Shown one piece after another: positions 25,060 to 33,144 of a DNA stretch of 64,000 nt. A program made the position numbers and the translations under genes. The stretch is from the NCBI GenBank assembly GCA_016190055.1, contig JACPRH010000037.1, positions 1-64,000 on the forward strand, read 5' to 3'. This DNA is from Nitrososphaerota archaeon. GTDB taxonomy: Archaea; Thermoproteota; Nitrososphaeria; Nitrososphaerales; JACPRH01. Every line of letters starts with the position of its first letter. The stretch's first letter is position 1. Below the pieces are notes generated by a model. That model ran no database searches. It was given only the letters and a program-made list of their open reading frames with translations, and was not told where the DNA came from.

Positions 25060-25563
25060 ATGAGCAGCAAACAGAAACCTAGAAGGCAGAAATCTAAATC
25101 CAAAAAACTCGAGTTCAGCAGCCGAATATACAAAACCGATGCTGGCTGGCTTTGTTTCAATCTTCCTCAAGATTCAAGTGAAATCCTTGGGACACGGGAA
25201 CAGGTAACTGTTATCGGCACCATAAATGGACGTCCAATTCGATTATCCGCTTTCCCCACCGGTGACGGCTCGCACTACATACTTGTGAATACAGAGATAC
25301 AGAGCGATCTACAAGTTGAAGATGGTGACTATGTTAGAGCATCCCTTGAGGTTGATCCTGCTCCGCAGCAGCTCAACATTCCGGGCGATTTACAGGAGGC
25401 GCTTGCAGACTCGAAGAAGGCGAGAGACATCTTTGAGGGGCTGTCGTACACAAACCGGAGAGATTACATTTCATGGATAGATGACTCGAAGCGACCCGAG
25501 ACACGGGCACAACGTATCCTGCAGACAATTGAACGATTACTGGAGAGCCAGAGGAAAGAGTAA
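25060..25563 (+). CDS. DUF1905 and YdeI/OmpD-associated-like protein
   Basis: 167 residues. Two parts are seen. The N-terminal part is a small beta-barrel of the DUF1905 type (residues ~18-105: AGWLCFNLPQDSSEILGTRE, VTVIGTINGRPIRLSAFPTG, HYILVNTEIQSDLQVEDGDY). A C-terminal helical YdeI-like domain (residues ~118-165) has ALADSKKARDIFEGLSYTNR and SWIDDSKRPETRAQRILQTI. Bacterial relatives are linked to stress or antimicrobial tolerance; the biochemical role is unknown. It is followed 10 bases later by the rhamnulokinase gene on the same strand, but no functional link is obvious. Confidence 0.85.
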   Translation: MSSKQKPRRQKSKSKKLEFSSRIYKTDAGWLCFNLPQDSSEILGTREQVTVIGTINGRPIRLSAFPTGDGSHYILVNTEIQSDLQVEDGDYVRASLEVDPAPQQLNIPGDLQEALADSKKARDIFEGLSYTNRRDYISWIDDSKRPETRAQRILQTIERLLESQRKE

Positions 25564-25573
25564 GGAAGATGCT

Positions 25574-27082
25574 GTGAAAGGTTCGGCGAAGCGGTTTCTA
25601 GGAATCGATCTGGGAGCCAGCTCGGGGCGTATCTTCCTCGGAACCCTAGAAAACGGCAGGCTGAGCATCAGCAAGATCTACGGTTTCCCCAACCAAGGCG
25701 TACAGATCTTCAACGGGCTTTACTGGGATACTCCTCGGCTCTTCGAGGAGGTCAAGAAAGGGCTCCGGGTGGCTGTTGAGAATCATGGTTCCAGTTTCAA
25801 CGGCATCGGTGTAGATACGTGGGGAGTAAGCTTCGCTCTGCTGGATAACCAGAATGATCTCGTAGGGCTGCCTAGGCATTACAGGGATCGCCGAGCCGAC
25901 GGAATGCTTGAGAAGCTTGTGAAGAAGGTTCCCGCCGATGAGTTGTTCCGCCGAACCGGAATACAACCTTTACAAATCAATACTTCAACACAACTCTTCA
26001 CGATGGTGGAGACTCGGTCTCCGCAGCTTCAAGTTACTGAGAAGCTTCTAATGATGCCGGACTACTTCAACTTCCTCCTCACAGGTGTTACATGCTCCGA
26101 ATATACCGTCGCGACAACGTCTCAGCTTTATGACCCGTTTAGGAGGGACTGGGCGTCGGATCTGGTAAAGAGGCTAGGCTTGAATGTTGGTTGGTTCCAG
26201 AAAATTATCGAACCTGGAGCAGCGCTTGGTAGAATCCATGAAACCGTTGAGGAACAAACGGGCTTGGATCTGGAGACACCGGTAATTGCGATCGCCAGCC
26301 ATGACACCGCGGCCGCTGTGGCAGCAGTTCCTGTTGAAGAGGATATAGGAGGCTGGGCGTACATTAGCTCTGGGACTTGGAGCCTGATGGGGGTCGAGCT
26401 TGAACGACCTTTGATAAGTGAGGAAGCTTTGAGATACGGATTATCAAACGAGGGTGGAGTGTTCGGAACCGTCAGACTGCTAAAGAACATCATAGGTCTA
26501 TGGCTGGTTCAGAAGGCTTTGGAGCAGTGGAAGTTGGAGCGCGACGCGGAGATCACGTATGATGATATTGAGAGACAGGCTGAGCAGGCTGAGCCGTTTG
26601 CTCATTTCATCGTTCCAGATAGCTCCGTTTTTCTGAACCCTGAAAACATGGTTGATGCTATTCAAAAGTATTGTAGAGCGTCTGAACAAGAGGTTCCCAG
26701 AGACATAGGGTCTGTTTCCAGAAGCATCTTCGAGGGGTTAGCGTTTAGGTATCGGCAGACCTTGGAGCAGCTACAGGATGTTTCAGAGAAACCTATTGAG
26801 AGTATCTATGTAGTTGGTGGCGGCTCTAAAAATAGCCTGTTATACCAGTTTACGTCGAATGCTACAGGCTTACCTGTTAACGCGGGCCCCTCTGAAGCAA
26901 CGGTCGCAGGAAACATCCTGATGCAGGCAGCGGCGGCCGGAGAGATTGATTCGCTTAAAGCGCTAAGGGAAACCGTGAAAAAATCGTTCAATATTAAATC
27001 ATTCAGGCCCATGATGAGCTCAGAGTGGGAAGAGGCTTACAAGAGATATCTGCGACACTATGAGCAGCAGAGAACCGGCTAG
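25574..27082 (+). CDS. rhaB: Rhamnulokinase-type FGGY sugar kinase
   Basis: 502 residues from the GTG at 25574, chosen because AAGGA lies 7 bases upstream and it follows the previous stop. The frame is open for 31 codons before it. FGGY kinases phosphorylate sugars; RhaB makes L-rhamnulose-1-phosphate. Seen: the phosphate-1 loop FLGIDLGASSGRIFLG, DTWGVSFALLD, PRHYRDRRADGML, ASHDTAAAVAAVP and YISSGTWSLMGVE, close to rhamnulokinase. YVVGGGSKNSLLYQFTSNAT supplies the adenosine-binding glycines. It converges on a class II aldolase gene, which would supply the next step (rhamnulose- or fuculose-1-phosphate cleavage). Confidence 0.85.
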   Translation: MKGSAKRFLGIDLGASSGRIFLGTLENGRLSISKIYGFPNQGVQIFNGLYWDTPRLFEEVKKGLRVAVENHGSSFNGIGVDTWGVSFALLDNQNDLVGLPRHYRDRRADGMLEKLVKKVPADELFRRTGIQPLQINTSTQLFTMVETRSPQLQVTEKLLMMPDYFNFLLTGVTCSEYTVATTSQLYDPFRRDWASDLVKRLGLNVGWFQKIIEPGAALGRIHETVEEQTGLDLETPVIAIASHDTAAAVAAVPVEEDIGGWAYISSGTWSLMGVELERPLISEEALRYGLSNEGGVFGTVRLLKNIIGLWLVQKALEQWKLERDAEITYDDIERQAEQAEPFAHFIVPDSSVFLNPENMVDAIQKYCRASEQEVPRDIGSVSRSIFEGLAFRYRQTLEQLQDVSEKPIESIYVVGGGSKNSLLYQFTSNATGLPVNAGPSEATVAGNILMQAAAAGEIDSLKALRETVKKSFNIKSFRPMMSSEWEEAYKRYLRHYEQQRTG

Positions 27083-27110
27083 ACCTAACTGAGCGCGTTT
27101 ATTGCCTTAG

Positions 27111-27770
27111 CTAAGTAGTTGAGAAGTTCGCTTCAAAGTCAGCAAGCAGATTTCTATAGGACTCGTCTTTGAGAACATTTGGCGTACCTACTAGATGAGC
27201 GCCCCAGTGCAGCATTGCCATCTTCTCCACGGTCTCAGCCATCTTCGTTGCGTGATCAACTGTGCGGCCGCAGACCATAGCTCCATGGTTAGCCAGTAGC
27301 ACTGCGTTTGTGAGACCTAAGGCTTGGACTGCCGCATCACCGATATCATCAGTGTGCGCGGATCTGAACGTTGAAACATCTACGCCTCCGCCGAGCAGTA
27401 TCACCATCTCCTCCATCAACACAGGGATAGGTTTCCTGACAATTGACAGTATGCTGGCGTAGGGTGAGTGAGTGTGAATCACGCATCCGGCTCTTGGGCG
27501 GGCTTGGTAGACGGCAATGTGTAATCTGTATTCTGTGGAGGCGCGTTTGCCTTTGCTGAGCTGGGCGCCGTCGAACTTTAGGTGGACGACATCTTGCTCT
27601 GTCATTTTGCCGTAGTGGTTGAAGGTTGGGGTGATGAGGAGCTCGTCTCGGCCGGGAATTCGGATACTGACATTTCCCTCCCCAACAGTGACGAGACCTT
27701 TTAGAAATATCTCTTGTGCACCTTTCACAACCTCGCCGCGAAGCTGATCTGCTTCAGTCTTAGGCTCCAT
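27111..27770 (-). CDS. fucA: Class II aldolase, fuculose/rhamnulose-1-phosphate aldolase-like
   Basis: 219 residues. Class II aldolase/adducin family. Zinc enzymes of this family cleave L-fuculose- or L-rhamnulose-1-phosphate to DHAP and lactaldehyde, or epimerise ribulose phosphate. Seen: GLVTVGEGNVSIRIPGRDEL (substrate loop), STEYRLHIAVYQARPRAGCV with the catalytic-type Glu, the zinc pair VIHTHSPYAS, and the third zinc His in VLLANHGAMVCGRTVDHATK. It faces rhaB with 28 bases between stops, so the two form a probable deoxysugar catabolic pair although convergent. Substrate choice cannot be read from sequence. Confidence 0.85.
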   Translation of the reverse strand: MEPKTEADQLRGEVVKGAQEIFLKGLVTVGEGNVSIRIPGRDELLITPTFNHYGKMTEQDVVHLKFDGAQLSKGKRASTEYRLHIAVYQARPRAGCVIHTHSPYASILSIVRKPIPVLMEEMVILLGGGVDVSTFRSAHTDDIGDAAVQALGLTNAVLLANHGAMVCGRTVDHATKMAETVEKMAMLHWGAHLVGTPNVLKDESYRNLLADFEANFSTT

Positions 27771-27881
27771 TAAGGCATGGAGTATGAGCTGTCAATATAA
27801 TTGTTTAAGCATCCCGTGACTGTAGAGTCGAAATTCGTTGGAGAAAAGTTAAAACATGGCGAACTTGGAGTGAAACGGTAT

Positions 27882-28026
27882 GGGACCGTAGCTCAGCATG
27901 GTTAACTGAGTCGGCTCAGGCCTAGGAGCGTTCGAATGGTGCGGCTTGCTCCGTCCATGACGATGCTGATAACCGAATTGGCGAAAGCCACGGGAGAGGT
28001 CCCCGGTTCAAATCCGGGCGGTCCCA
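27882..28026 (+). tRNA. tRNA-Ile(GAU) with three non-canonical introns
   Basis: Acceptor GGGACCG (27882-27888) pairs with CGGTCCC (28019-28025), A73 at 28026, no encoded CCA. T-arm CCCGG-TTCAAAT-CCGGG. Removing 27905-27925 (position 21/22), 27935-27964 (30/31) and 27978-27996 (43/44) leaves a standard 75-base tRNA: D-stem GCTC/GAGC, anticodon stem TTCGG/CCGAA, loop CTGATAA, variable AGGTC. Intron 1 has a perfect CTGAG/CTCAG inner helix. Intron 2 has CGTT 27929-27932 pairing with GACG 27959-27962, bulges CGA and ATG, inner ATGG/CCAT. Intron 3 has inner TGGC-GAAA-GCCA and bulges AAT and AGA. The usual 37/38 site has no intron. TATA-like AAAGTTAAAAC lies ~30 bases upstream. Confidence 0.9.
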
Positions 28027-28027
28027 T
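28006..28027 (+). repeat. Left attachment-like repeat: 3' end of tRNA-Ile
   Basis: These 22 bases (T-loop to discriminator plus one) recur at 31692-31713 with one mismatch, and the following bases resemble each other too (TTTATAATTCTTAC against TCTATTCTTAC). A repeated tRNA 3' end is what tyrosine-recombinase integration at a tRNA gene leaves. The intact tRNA is on this side. Confidence 0.65.
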
Positions 28028-28235
28028 TTATAATTCTTACGTTATTGATAATTTTATTCCACATTTATGGAAGTTTAATTTGGTATTATCTTAGTTATTT
28101 GATTATCATGTTCATATATTGCTATTTTATTAAATCCGCTATCTTCGCTCTAATTATGAGACTCTATCTATCGTCATGATTACTCAACTTAATCAATCCA
28201 GCAAGTCTTATGTTTCAGTTTCTATCTAACTGGAC

Positions 28236-28427
28236 TTGTTGCCCAGAAGAAGGAAGATTCTGTTGCTGGCTTCAACGTTGGTCTTGGTGACTCAGATGTT
28301 AGCGACAAACGTGATAGGTATTACCTTTGCACAGGCCCTTCCCGCAATATTTTTAGAACTCAAGCATGATGAAACTTGCTTTATCATAAAGAAAATTAGG
28401 GTGAGCCCAACCGGAAGGTTGGGCTAA
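28236..28427 (+). CDS. Doubtful small secreted protein frame
   Basis: 63 codons from a TTG. The N-terminus reads like a signal peptide: basic LPRRRK, hydrophobic ILLLASTLVLVTQMLATNVIG, then A-Q-A. The remainder (~25 residues) is short, and its last codons run through a perfect hairpin that looks like a transcription signal. It may be the broken start of a secreted protein left from the integrated element, or chance. The surrounding 28027-28235 is A/T-rich with no gene. Confidence 0.25.
   Translation: MLPRRRKILLLASTLVLVTQMLATNVIGITFAQALPAIFLELKHDETCFIIKKIRVSPTGRLG
28404..28425. terminator. Strong hairpin between convergent frames
   Basis: AGCCCAACC (28404-28412) and GGTTGGGCT (28417-28425) form a perfect 9-bp stem closed by a GGAA tetraloop, 11 bases beyond the stop of the minus-strand secreted-protein gene. 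It is a likely two-way transcription end or a stabilising 3' structure. Confidence 0.45.
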
Positions 28428-28436
28428 TTATGTTCT

Positions 28437-29012
28437 CTATGGGTCGAAGTGCGCTATTCCTGAATAGGTTAATGCACGAGTCGACGGTGGGTTGGAACCA
28501 GGTACATTGCTGGCTTGGTAGTGGAGATTTAGATTTTCCAGTCCGCCTATACCATTGGAGCATGTTGCTTCCCAAGAACTCCCGCTTTGGGTAGTACCAA
28601 TTCCATAGTACTTTCCTGATAGTACGCAGGTGATTTCGCCTGGTTCTGAGCCTAGTACTGTTCCTTTGAATTTGAGAATTGAATGACCTGTCCCCTCAAG
28701 GGTTCTGGTGCTGGATATAACAACAATTGTTCCGTCCAAATAACCTTCCATATCACCATGATACCACCATTGGCCAACGACTGTACGAGTCATAATGCCA
28801 CCATTATTGGTCTCAGTTGTAGATGTAGATGTTTGCGTCCCCCAAGTTCCGCTTACTGGTGTAGGTGTCGTTGCCGACGCCACGCCAATCGCGACCGTAA
28901 TGCCAGCAAGAAGTAGCATAGGTATGATCATGAGTGATACATGCCTATACCACCTTATGCCTAGCACTTTCTTTTTTATGCCGCTCGCATGAGCAGTCTT
29001 TTCAATTGACAT
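28437..29012 (-). CDS. Secreted protein resembling DUF3224 beta-barrel
   Basis: 191 residues. An N-terminal signal or anchor segment (HVSLMIIPMLLLAGITVAIG, residues ~24-43) is followed by a Thr-rich linker and a beta-rich domain with two Cys. The glycine-turn pattern (LEGTGHSILKFKGTVLGSEPG, split at GTG/GTV) and the TYSGIAHF end resemble DUF3224/allene-oxide-cyclase-barrel proteins. That match is by eye and tentative. A TATA element (TATATATTTTTC, about 29042-29030) sits ~20 bases upstream of the ATG, so the mRNA is probably near-leaderless. It lies within the interval bounded by the tRNA-Ile repeats. Confidence 0.6.
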   Translation of the reverse strand: MSIEKTAHASGIKKKVLGIRWYRHVSLMIIPMLLLAGITVAIGVASATTPTPVSGTWGTQTSTSTTETNNGGIMTRTVVGQWWYHGDMEGYLDGTIVVISSTRTLEGTGHSILKFKGTVLGSEPGEITCVLSGKYYGIGTTQSGSSWEATCSNGIGGLENLNLHYQASNVPGSNPPSTRALTYSGIAHFDP

Positions 29013-29266
29013 AGAAGGAAATGCATTATGAAAAATATATACGTATTTATTATGTCAAAATAGACCATAAATGAACCTATTTTACTTAAATTAGGTAGGT
29101 CACAAGCTTCATAGATGCTTTCTCCGCAATTCTCTTTCAGGGATGCTCTTATGTTACATATCGGGGCCAAATGAACATTTGCGACGTTATTCGCAGCCAA
29201 TTAATTTTTCGGAGTCATAAAAATATTCTAAAATGCTTTGCGAGTTTACTATACACAGATATATGC

Positions 29267-30946
29267 TTAAGGTTGTAACGCCGACCGATCTATTTCTGCT
29301 TTCACATATGGATTACCGTAGTTAATTCTTACTTTCATAATTGTTCCTCCACGTCCTCGTTGCCCCGCAACCCACCTTGTCTCAATCAAACCCCGCTTCA
29401 ATAGCTCAGTCAAGGCCGAGCCCGGCTTTCCGCTGTTGCCATACGTCTTGGAAGTAGGAAGTCCAGCGCCCCTGGCAATTTCCAAGCTGGTTCGCCAGCC
29501 TGCAGATTCGACCAACACTCTGTTAATCATGTAATCCTTTAAGAATGCTCGAGTTAGGAATCGAAAGGCTCTGGTCGCATCCTCGCTCTCAAACTGAATG
29601 TTTTGATGGGGTTCTATTGTATGTAGCCCGGTAGGTGCCTCGCTCACAGCTAAATGAGGTTTTGACTCCTGATTTTGGGGTAGGTTTGGAGAAGTGATCG
29701 TGTCAGGGGTCTTCTGGATATCTAACCGCTGAAATGATGGGCAGTTAGCACGTAAGAGTTTCAGTTGCTCCTCAGTTAGACTACCTTGCACTGTAGGGAT
29801 TAACAGAACACCATCCTTTTTTTCGATAAGGTCACTCATTCGCGTGACCAGCCTCGAAACAGGTGTAAATCCATTGATTGAAACCAGATACTCCATACCA
29901 TGCAGCATTAAGACGGGATGCTTTGTCGTCTGCAGAAATGATCTTACGGTTAGCCATAGACCGTTTAAGTCTGTAGGATCAATTGCATTATCACTCTTAT
30001 CCTCTGTCAACCATAGGATCGGCGTGGTCTTTAACCCGTATATCTGGCGGATCTTCTCTGGAAAAGTGCGACTCATGCATAGACCTTGGTACTTGTGTCT
30101 GGTCAGGTCGGCAAATGCCTCAAAGAAGTTTTTGGGTGCGACCTCTATTGATACGTATGTTGATCCATCTTTCAATTTGTGTTTAATTGGCTCTGTAGAT
30201 TGCTCTTCTTCGGTTGGTATTATGGAGAAGAACCCATGTTTTCTGAAGCCGATCAGTATTATTGCTGCTCCCACGGTGACGATATATGGATTCAGGTTGA
30301 ATGGCAACAAAAGCTGTCGGGTGAGAGAAAAAGACAACCAACCGCCGCTAATTAAAGAAATACCCGCGATTAAGTAGCGTGTCTGGCCCTTTATAATAAT
30401 CGATCTCTGTGAACGGTAGAATCGCACTAGTAAAGAAACTGTCAGTATTGTGAAAAACAAGATAAAGACATTTACACCAGACGGAGAAAAATACTGCGTA
30501 AAATATCCCGCGCTTGTAACGTACCCAGTCAACGTCAACCGCACGGGCTCCTTGTAAAAGGTTGCGGGATCCACAATGATCATCGTCCATTGTACACCGC
30601 AAAAGGCAAACGCACCCATGACAACATACTTTTGTGCTCGACTCAGCTTTGGGTTTATGTAATAGATTATGGACGTGAAAAGAAGCGTCATCTGGATAGA
30701 ATTACCCAACATATTTTGCCACCAAATCCAAGGCCCAGCAAAGTAGGCTTCTGGAGTCTCAGCAGTAGACGGTGCTGTATGTACGAAACGTTGCAATGCC
30801 AAGATCGCAACAAAGGCAATAAAGAACCAGTGATACCTTCTCTTGTATGGAATCCTTATCAGATATCCAAGTACAATTAGCGTAATGCCAAGACCCACAG
30901 CAAGAGCAAGGGCAGGTATGCTAATGTAGGAAGCGGGAGCGGACAA
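29267..30946 (-). CDS. Membrane regulator: multi-TM sensor, DUF835 domain, winged helix
   Basis: 559 residues. About seven membrane segments (residues ~10-255) form a probable sensor. A DUF835 domain follows (residues ~275-395: GLCMSRTFPEKIRQIYGL, LWLTEDKSDNAIDPTDLNGL, PVLMLHGMEYLVSINGFTPV). A Pro/Ser/Thr linker leads to a C-terminal winged helix-turn-helix (~residues 450-545: WRTSLEIARGAGLPTSKTYG, SALTELLKRGLIETRWVAGQ, GRGGTIMKVRI). DUF835 is known from archaeal signalling proteins but has no settled activity. The layout suggests a one-component membrane-bound transcription regulator. Three copies of a 13-base motif stand upstream and could be its operator. It lies inside the tRNA-bounded interval. 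Confidence 0.75.
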   Translation of the reverse strand: MSAPASYISIPALALAVGLGITLIVLGYLIRIPYKRRYHWFFIAFVAILALQRFVHTAPSTAETPEAYFAGPWIWWQNMLGNSIQMTLLFTSIIYYINPKLSRAQKYVVMGAFAFCGVQWTMIIVDPATFYKEPVRLTLTGYVTSAGYFTQYFSPSGVNVFILFFTILTVSLLVRFYRSQRSIIIKGQTRYLIAGISLISGGWLSFSLTRQLLLPFNLNPYIVTVGAAIILIGFRKHGFFSIIPTEEEQSTEPIKHKLKDGSTYVSIEVAPKNFFEAFADLTRHKYQGLCMSRTFPEKIRQIYGLKTTPILWLTEDKSDNAIDPTDLNGLWLTVRSFLQTTKHPVLMLHGMEYLVSINGFTPVSRLVTRMSDLIEKKDGVLLIPTVQGSLTEEQLKLLRANCPSFQRLDIQKTPDTITSPNLPQNQESKPHLAVSEAPTGLHTIEPHQNIQFESEDATRAFRFLTRAFLKDYMINRVLVESAGWRTSLEIARGAGLPTSKTYGNSGKPGSALTELLKRGLIETRWVAGQRGRGGTIMKVRINYGNPYVKAEIDRSALQP

Positions 30947-31691
30947 AATGTTAGGTGGCGCCTTTCTTAGAGTTTTGCAACTAGCTAATTAATCTTCCCT
31001 CTTTTTAATTAATACTGGAGTTTGGCAATTCTCCCGTCGTTGAACCATATCTCACGATAGATTCGTGGTGTAGCTCTTGATGAAGTTACGACGCTGTTAT
31101 GGCTTCGCATGCTTGACCCGATTCAGGATCTACTGAAGCCATGGAAGGGATTTCATTGAGCTGTGCCGAACTCCCAGACATAACCAACCACAGACCGAGG
31201 ATAACGGCTGTTTTGCCCCTTCAACATCGATCTGCTGGAGTTTAGGGTAGCTTCAGCCACAGCTGAAGATCTCTCTTCACGCCGATAATCCTCACTCGCT
31301 ACTCTTTCACCGTCGAATGATAACGAAGGATGTTCTTAGCGCACAATGCTCAGAGGGTTGATGCGATGGTCAAAATCAATTTGCCAAACTCTAGTTAATA
31401 GTCAGACACGTTTCGTCATAATTGCTTCAACTAGGCGTAGACCTAGTATTTTGTATCTATCTTAAGCAACGTTTTCGTTGCGGGTCTTGATCGGCCCACT
31501 CTTATCAAGTCTTTTTGAAAGTGGACAGGGTGTAATCCGAACTTATAGTTGGGTGTTAGGCGACCACATTTCCACAATTTTGAGCCCAAATCCAGAACTA
31601 AAAACGTCGCGTATCTCAGCATACCAGACGCCGTGCAAGACATCTAGGATGCGAACAGGCTATCCCAAATCCATTTTCCGAACCACTTTCA
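30947..31691. other. Non-coding interval with repeated TTGCMAAACTC sites
   Basis: No convincing gene in ~745 bases; the longest frames lack any family feature or start signal. The motif TTGC(C/A)AAACTC(T/C)A occurs three times: minus strand 30980-30968, minus strand 31028-31016, and plus strand 31381-31393. The two outer copies together also look like ~20-base inverted ends (ATTAATACTGGAGTTTGGCAA at the left, its approximate reverse complement at 31381-31400) of a ~390-base miniature element. Either operator sites or a small degenerate insertion would explain this. Confidence 0.4.
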
Positions 31692-31713
31692 GTTCATATC
31701 CGGGCGGTCCCAT
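31692..31713 (+). repeat. Right attachment-like repeat: copy of the tRNA-Ile 3' end
   Basis: GTTCATATCCGGGCGGTCCC followed by AT matches 28006-28027 at 21 of 22 bases. No other tRNA part precedes it, so it is not a tRNA gene. It bounds a ~3.7-kb interval starting at the intact tRNA-Ile. Confidence 0.65.
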
Positions 31714-31809
31714 CTATTCTTACACGTGTATGTTCCGCTGTACCGAGTCGGAACTGGGTATGCTGTAAAGAAAGAACTCGGTTAAGGTGCGGTCTACTTC
31801 TAGGTTCTT

Positions 31810-32175
31810 TTATTCTCTTTTCCCAAGATGTGATGCGGAAAGAAGAACCGCTAAGATTCCGGATCCTAAGAAGATAAGCAGTGATAGCGCTTCGAGAGAC
31901 CAGTAAATCATACCGCCGCCTAAATAGTATTTGTAAGCATATGCGGCGAACAGGATTAGCGTGCTCGTCAACATCAGGAGGACAGTGTTTCTGAGCTTAC
32001 GGCCTACTATGAGCCCTGCGGTGCTCACGGCGAGGACGGTGTATGGTCTTGTGGATCTAGCCTTCGAAACGAAGAATAGATACATCATGATAGAGATTAT
32101 TGCAGCTAGTTGAGAGAAGTAGGTCACTGCTTGATGGAAACTCTCTTCAAAAGCCATTACTTGGGTCGCCTCCAT
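31810..32175 (-). CDS. Small membrane protein, four predicted segments
   Basis: 121 residues, family not recognised. Hydrophobic segments at about residues 15-37, 45-60, 63-84 and 92-113; the N-terminus is outside or inside undetermined. No catalytic motif is visible. The start overlaps the end of the upstream membrane gene by 19 bases, so the two are co-translated and probably form a hetero-oligomer. Confidence 0.65.
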   Translation of the reverse strand: MEATQVMAFEESFHQAVTYFSQLAAIISIMMYLFFVSKARSTRPYTVLAVSTAGLIVGRKLRNTVLLMLTSTLILFAAYAYKYYLGGGMIYWSLEALSLLIFLGSGILAVLLSASHLGKRE

Positions 32176-32444
32176 AGCACACGAATTAGCATTAACTGCC
32201 CCGCTATCAGCAGAATGAAAGTGAGAGGTAGTGATGCTATATATACAGCGTTGAAAATATCTTCCATAGATTCTGCGAGGAACCAGGTGAAGAAGCCAAG
32301 TGATATTAGGGAAATGCTTACCGTGACTTCTACCCAGTTCAGCAGAAATAAGTTCTCAAGGATTGAGAGCCTCTTGATAGCCACAGCAAGTACTGCTAGG
32401 TTAGAGAGCAGGCCGATTGTGACCAGGATCTGCAACGCGTCCAT
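32157..32444 (-). CDS. Small membrane protein, partner of the next gene
   Basis: 95 residues from the ATG at 32444 (MDALQILVTIGLLSN). The frame is open to 32489, but an earlier start would lie inside a TATA box (TTTATAAAAACC). Three or four hydrophobic segments (residues ~5-22, 35-55, 62-86) and a basic end (WRRPK) are seen. Family not recognised. With the overlapping gene downstream it forms a two-gene unit of unknown function. Confidence 0.6.
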   Translation of the reverse strand: MDALQILVTIGLLSNLAVLAVAIKRLSILENLFLLNWVEVTVSISLISLGFFTWFLAESMEDIFNAVYIASLPLTFILLIAGQLMLIRVLWRRPK

Positions 32445-32478
32445 GCTTAAGCAGGCCAATGCTTGGTGTGCTGAGGTT

Positions 32479-32489
32479 TTTATAAACAT
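32479..32489 (-). promoter_or_regulatory. TATA element for the two-membrane-protein unit
   Basis: Minus strand TTTATAAAAAC sits 35-45 bases before the chosen ATG at 32444, giving a start of transcription ~10 bases before translation. A second A/T block (ATATTATTATATC) lies just upstream. Confidence 0.5.
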
Positions 32490-32739
32490 TTTTGATATAA
32501 TAATATCTTCTAATTAGTGCAGTTCTCAGCCCATCTAGAACCATTTATCCTGTTGGAAAGGGCAGTTATTCTTGCACCCCAGTCGAGAGCTGGGTTAATC
32601 AAGTAATATCTATAGCAGGGCCTTAAACCTCTGCGGGCTCATAATTTAATCTCCTAATTCTAACCCGCGCATTAATATCTATTTAGCAATCAGATTAGTC
32701 AAAGTGAAGTGTGTCAGCCACGTCAGCCCGCTGAACGGT

Positions 32740-33105
32740 TCATGTTTCTCTTGAGAGAAGCGAGTAGGATTCTAGATACTCCTTCAGAGCAATTGCTTGG
32801 TTGTGCGCTTCATCCTTAGAGCTGTAGAGCATAGTAACTGCTCCATTCTTAGCGCGGCTCAGTATCTGCTCAACTGCCTCCTGCTTCCCATCTAGTTCTT
32901 TGAAGTAGCGGCGTTTGAACTCAGGCCACTTAGCAGGATAGTGTCCGAACCACTTTCGCAGATCATCACTTGGCGCGATATCTTTCATCCACAAATCCAT
33001 CTTCAACTTCTCCTTACTCAACCCTCGAGGCCAAAGTCGATCAACGAGAATTCTGAAGCTATCAGTCTGCTCCGGCGCAGCGTAAACTCGTTTAACCTGT
33101 ATCAA
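32740..33105 (-). CDS. DUF488 (YeaO-like) protein
   Basis: 121 residues, standard length for the family. Seen: VKRVYAAPEQTDSFRILVDR, the hallmark LVDRLWPRGLSKEKL, IAPSDDLRKWFGHYPAKWPE, FKRRYFKELDGKQEAV and the strand AVTMLYSSKDEAHNQAIALK. DUF488 proteins are small and widespread; their biochemical role is unsettled. It is possibly co-transcribed with the acetyltransferase 39 bases upstream. Confidence 0.88.
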   Translation of the reverse strand: MIQVKRVYAAPEQTDSFRILVDRLWPRGLSKEKLKMDLWMKDIAPSDDLRKWFGHYPAKWPEFKRRYFKELDGKQEAVEQILSRAKNGAVTMLYSSKDEAHNQAIALKEYLESYSLLSRET

Positions 33106-33144
33106 CGCTGATCAAAAGTAGTAAAGACTACAATCTTAAGACTG

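Noticed and set aside
31692-31725. Second tRNA-Ile gene
   Set aside because: Only the T-loop and 3' acceptor are present; there is no 5' acceptor, D-arm or anticodon nearby.
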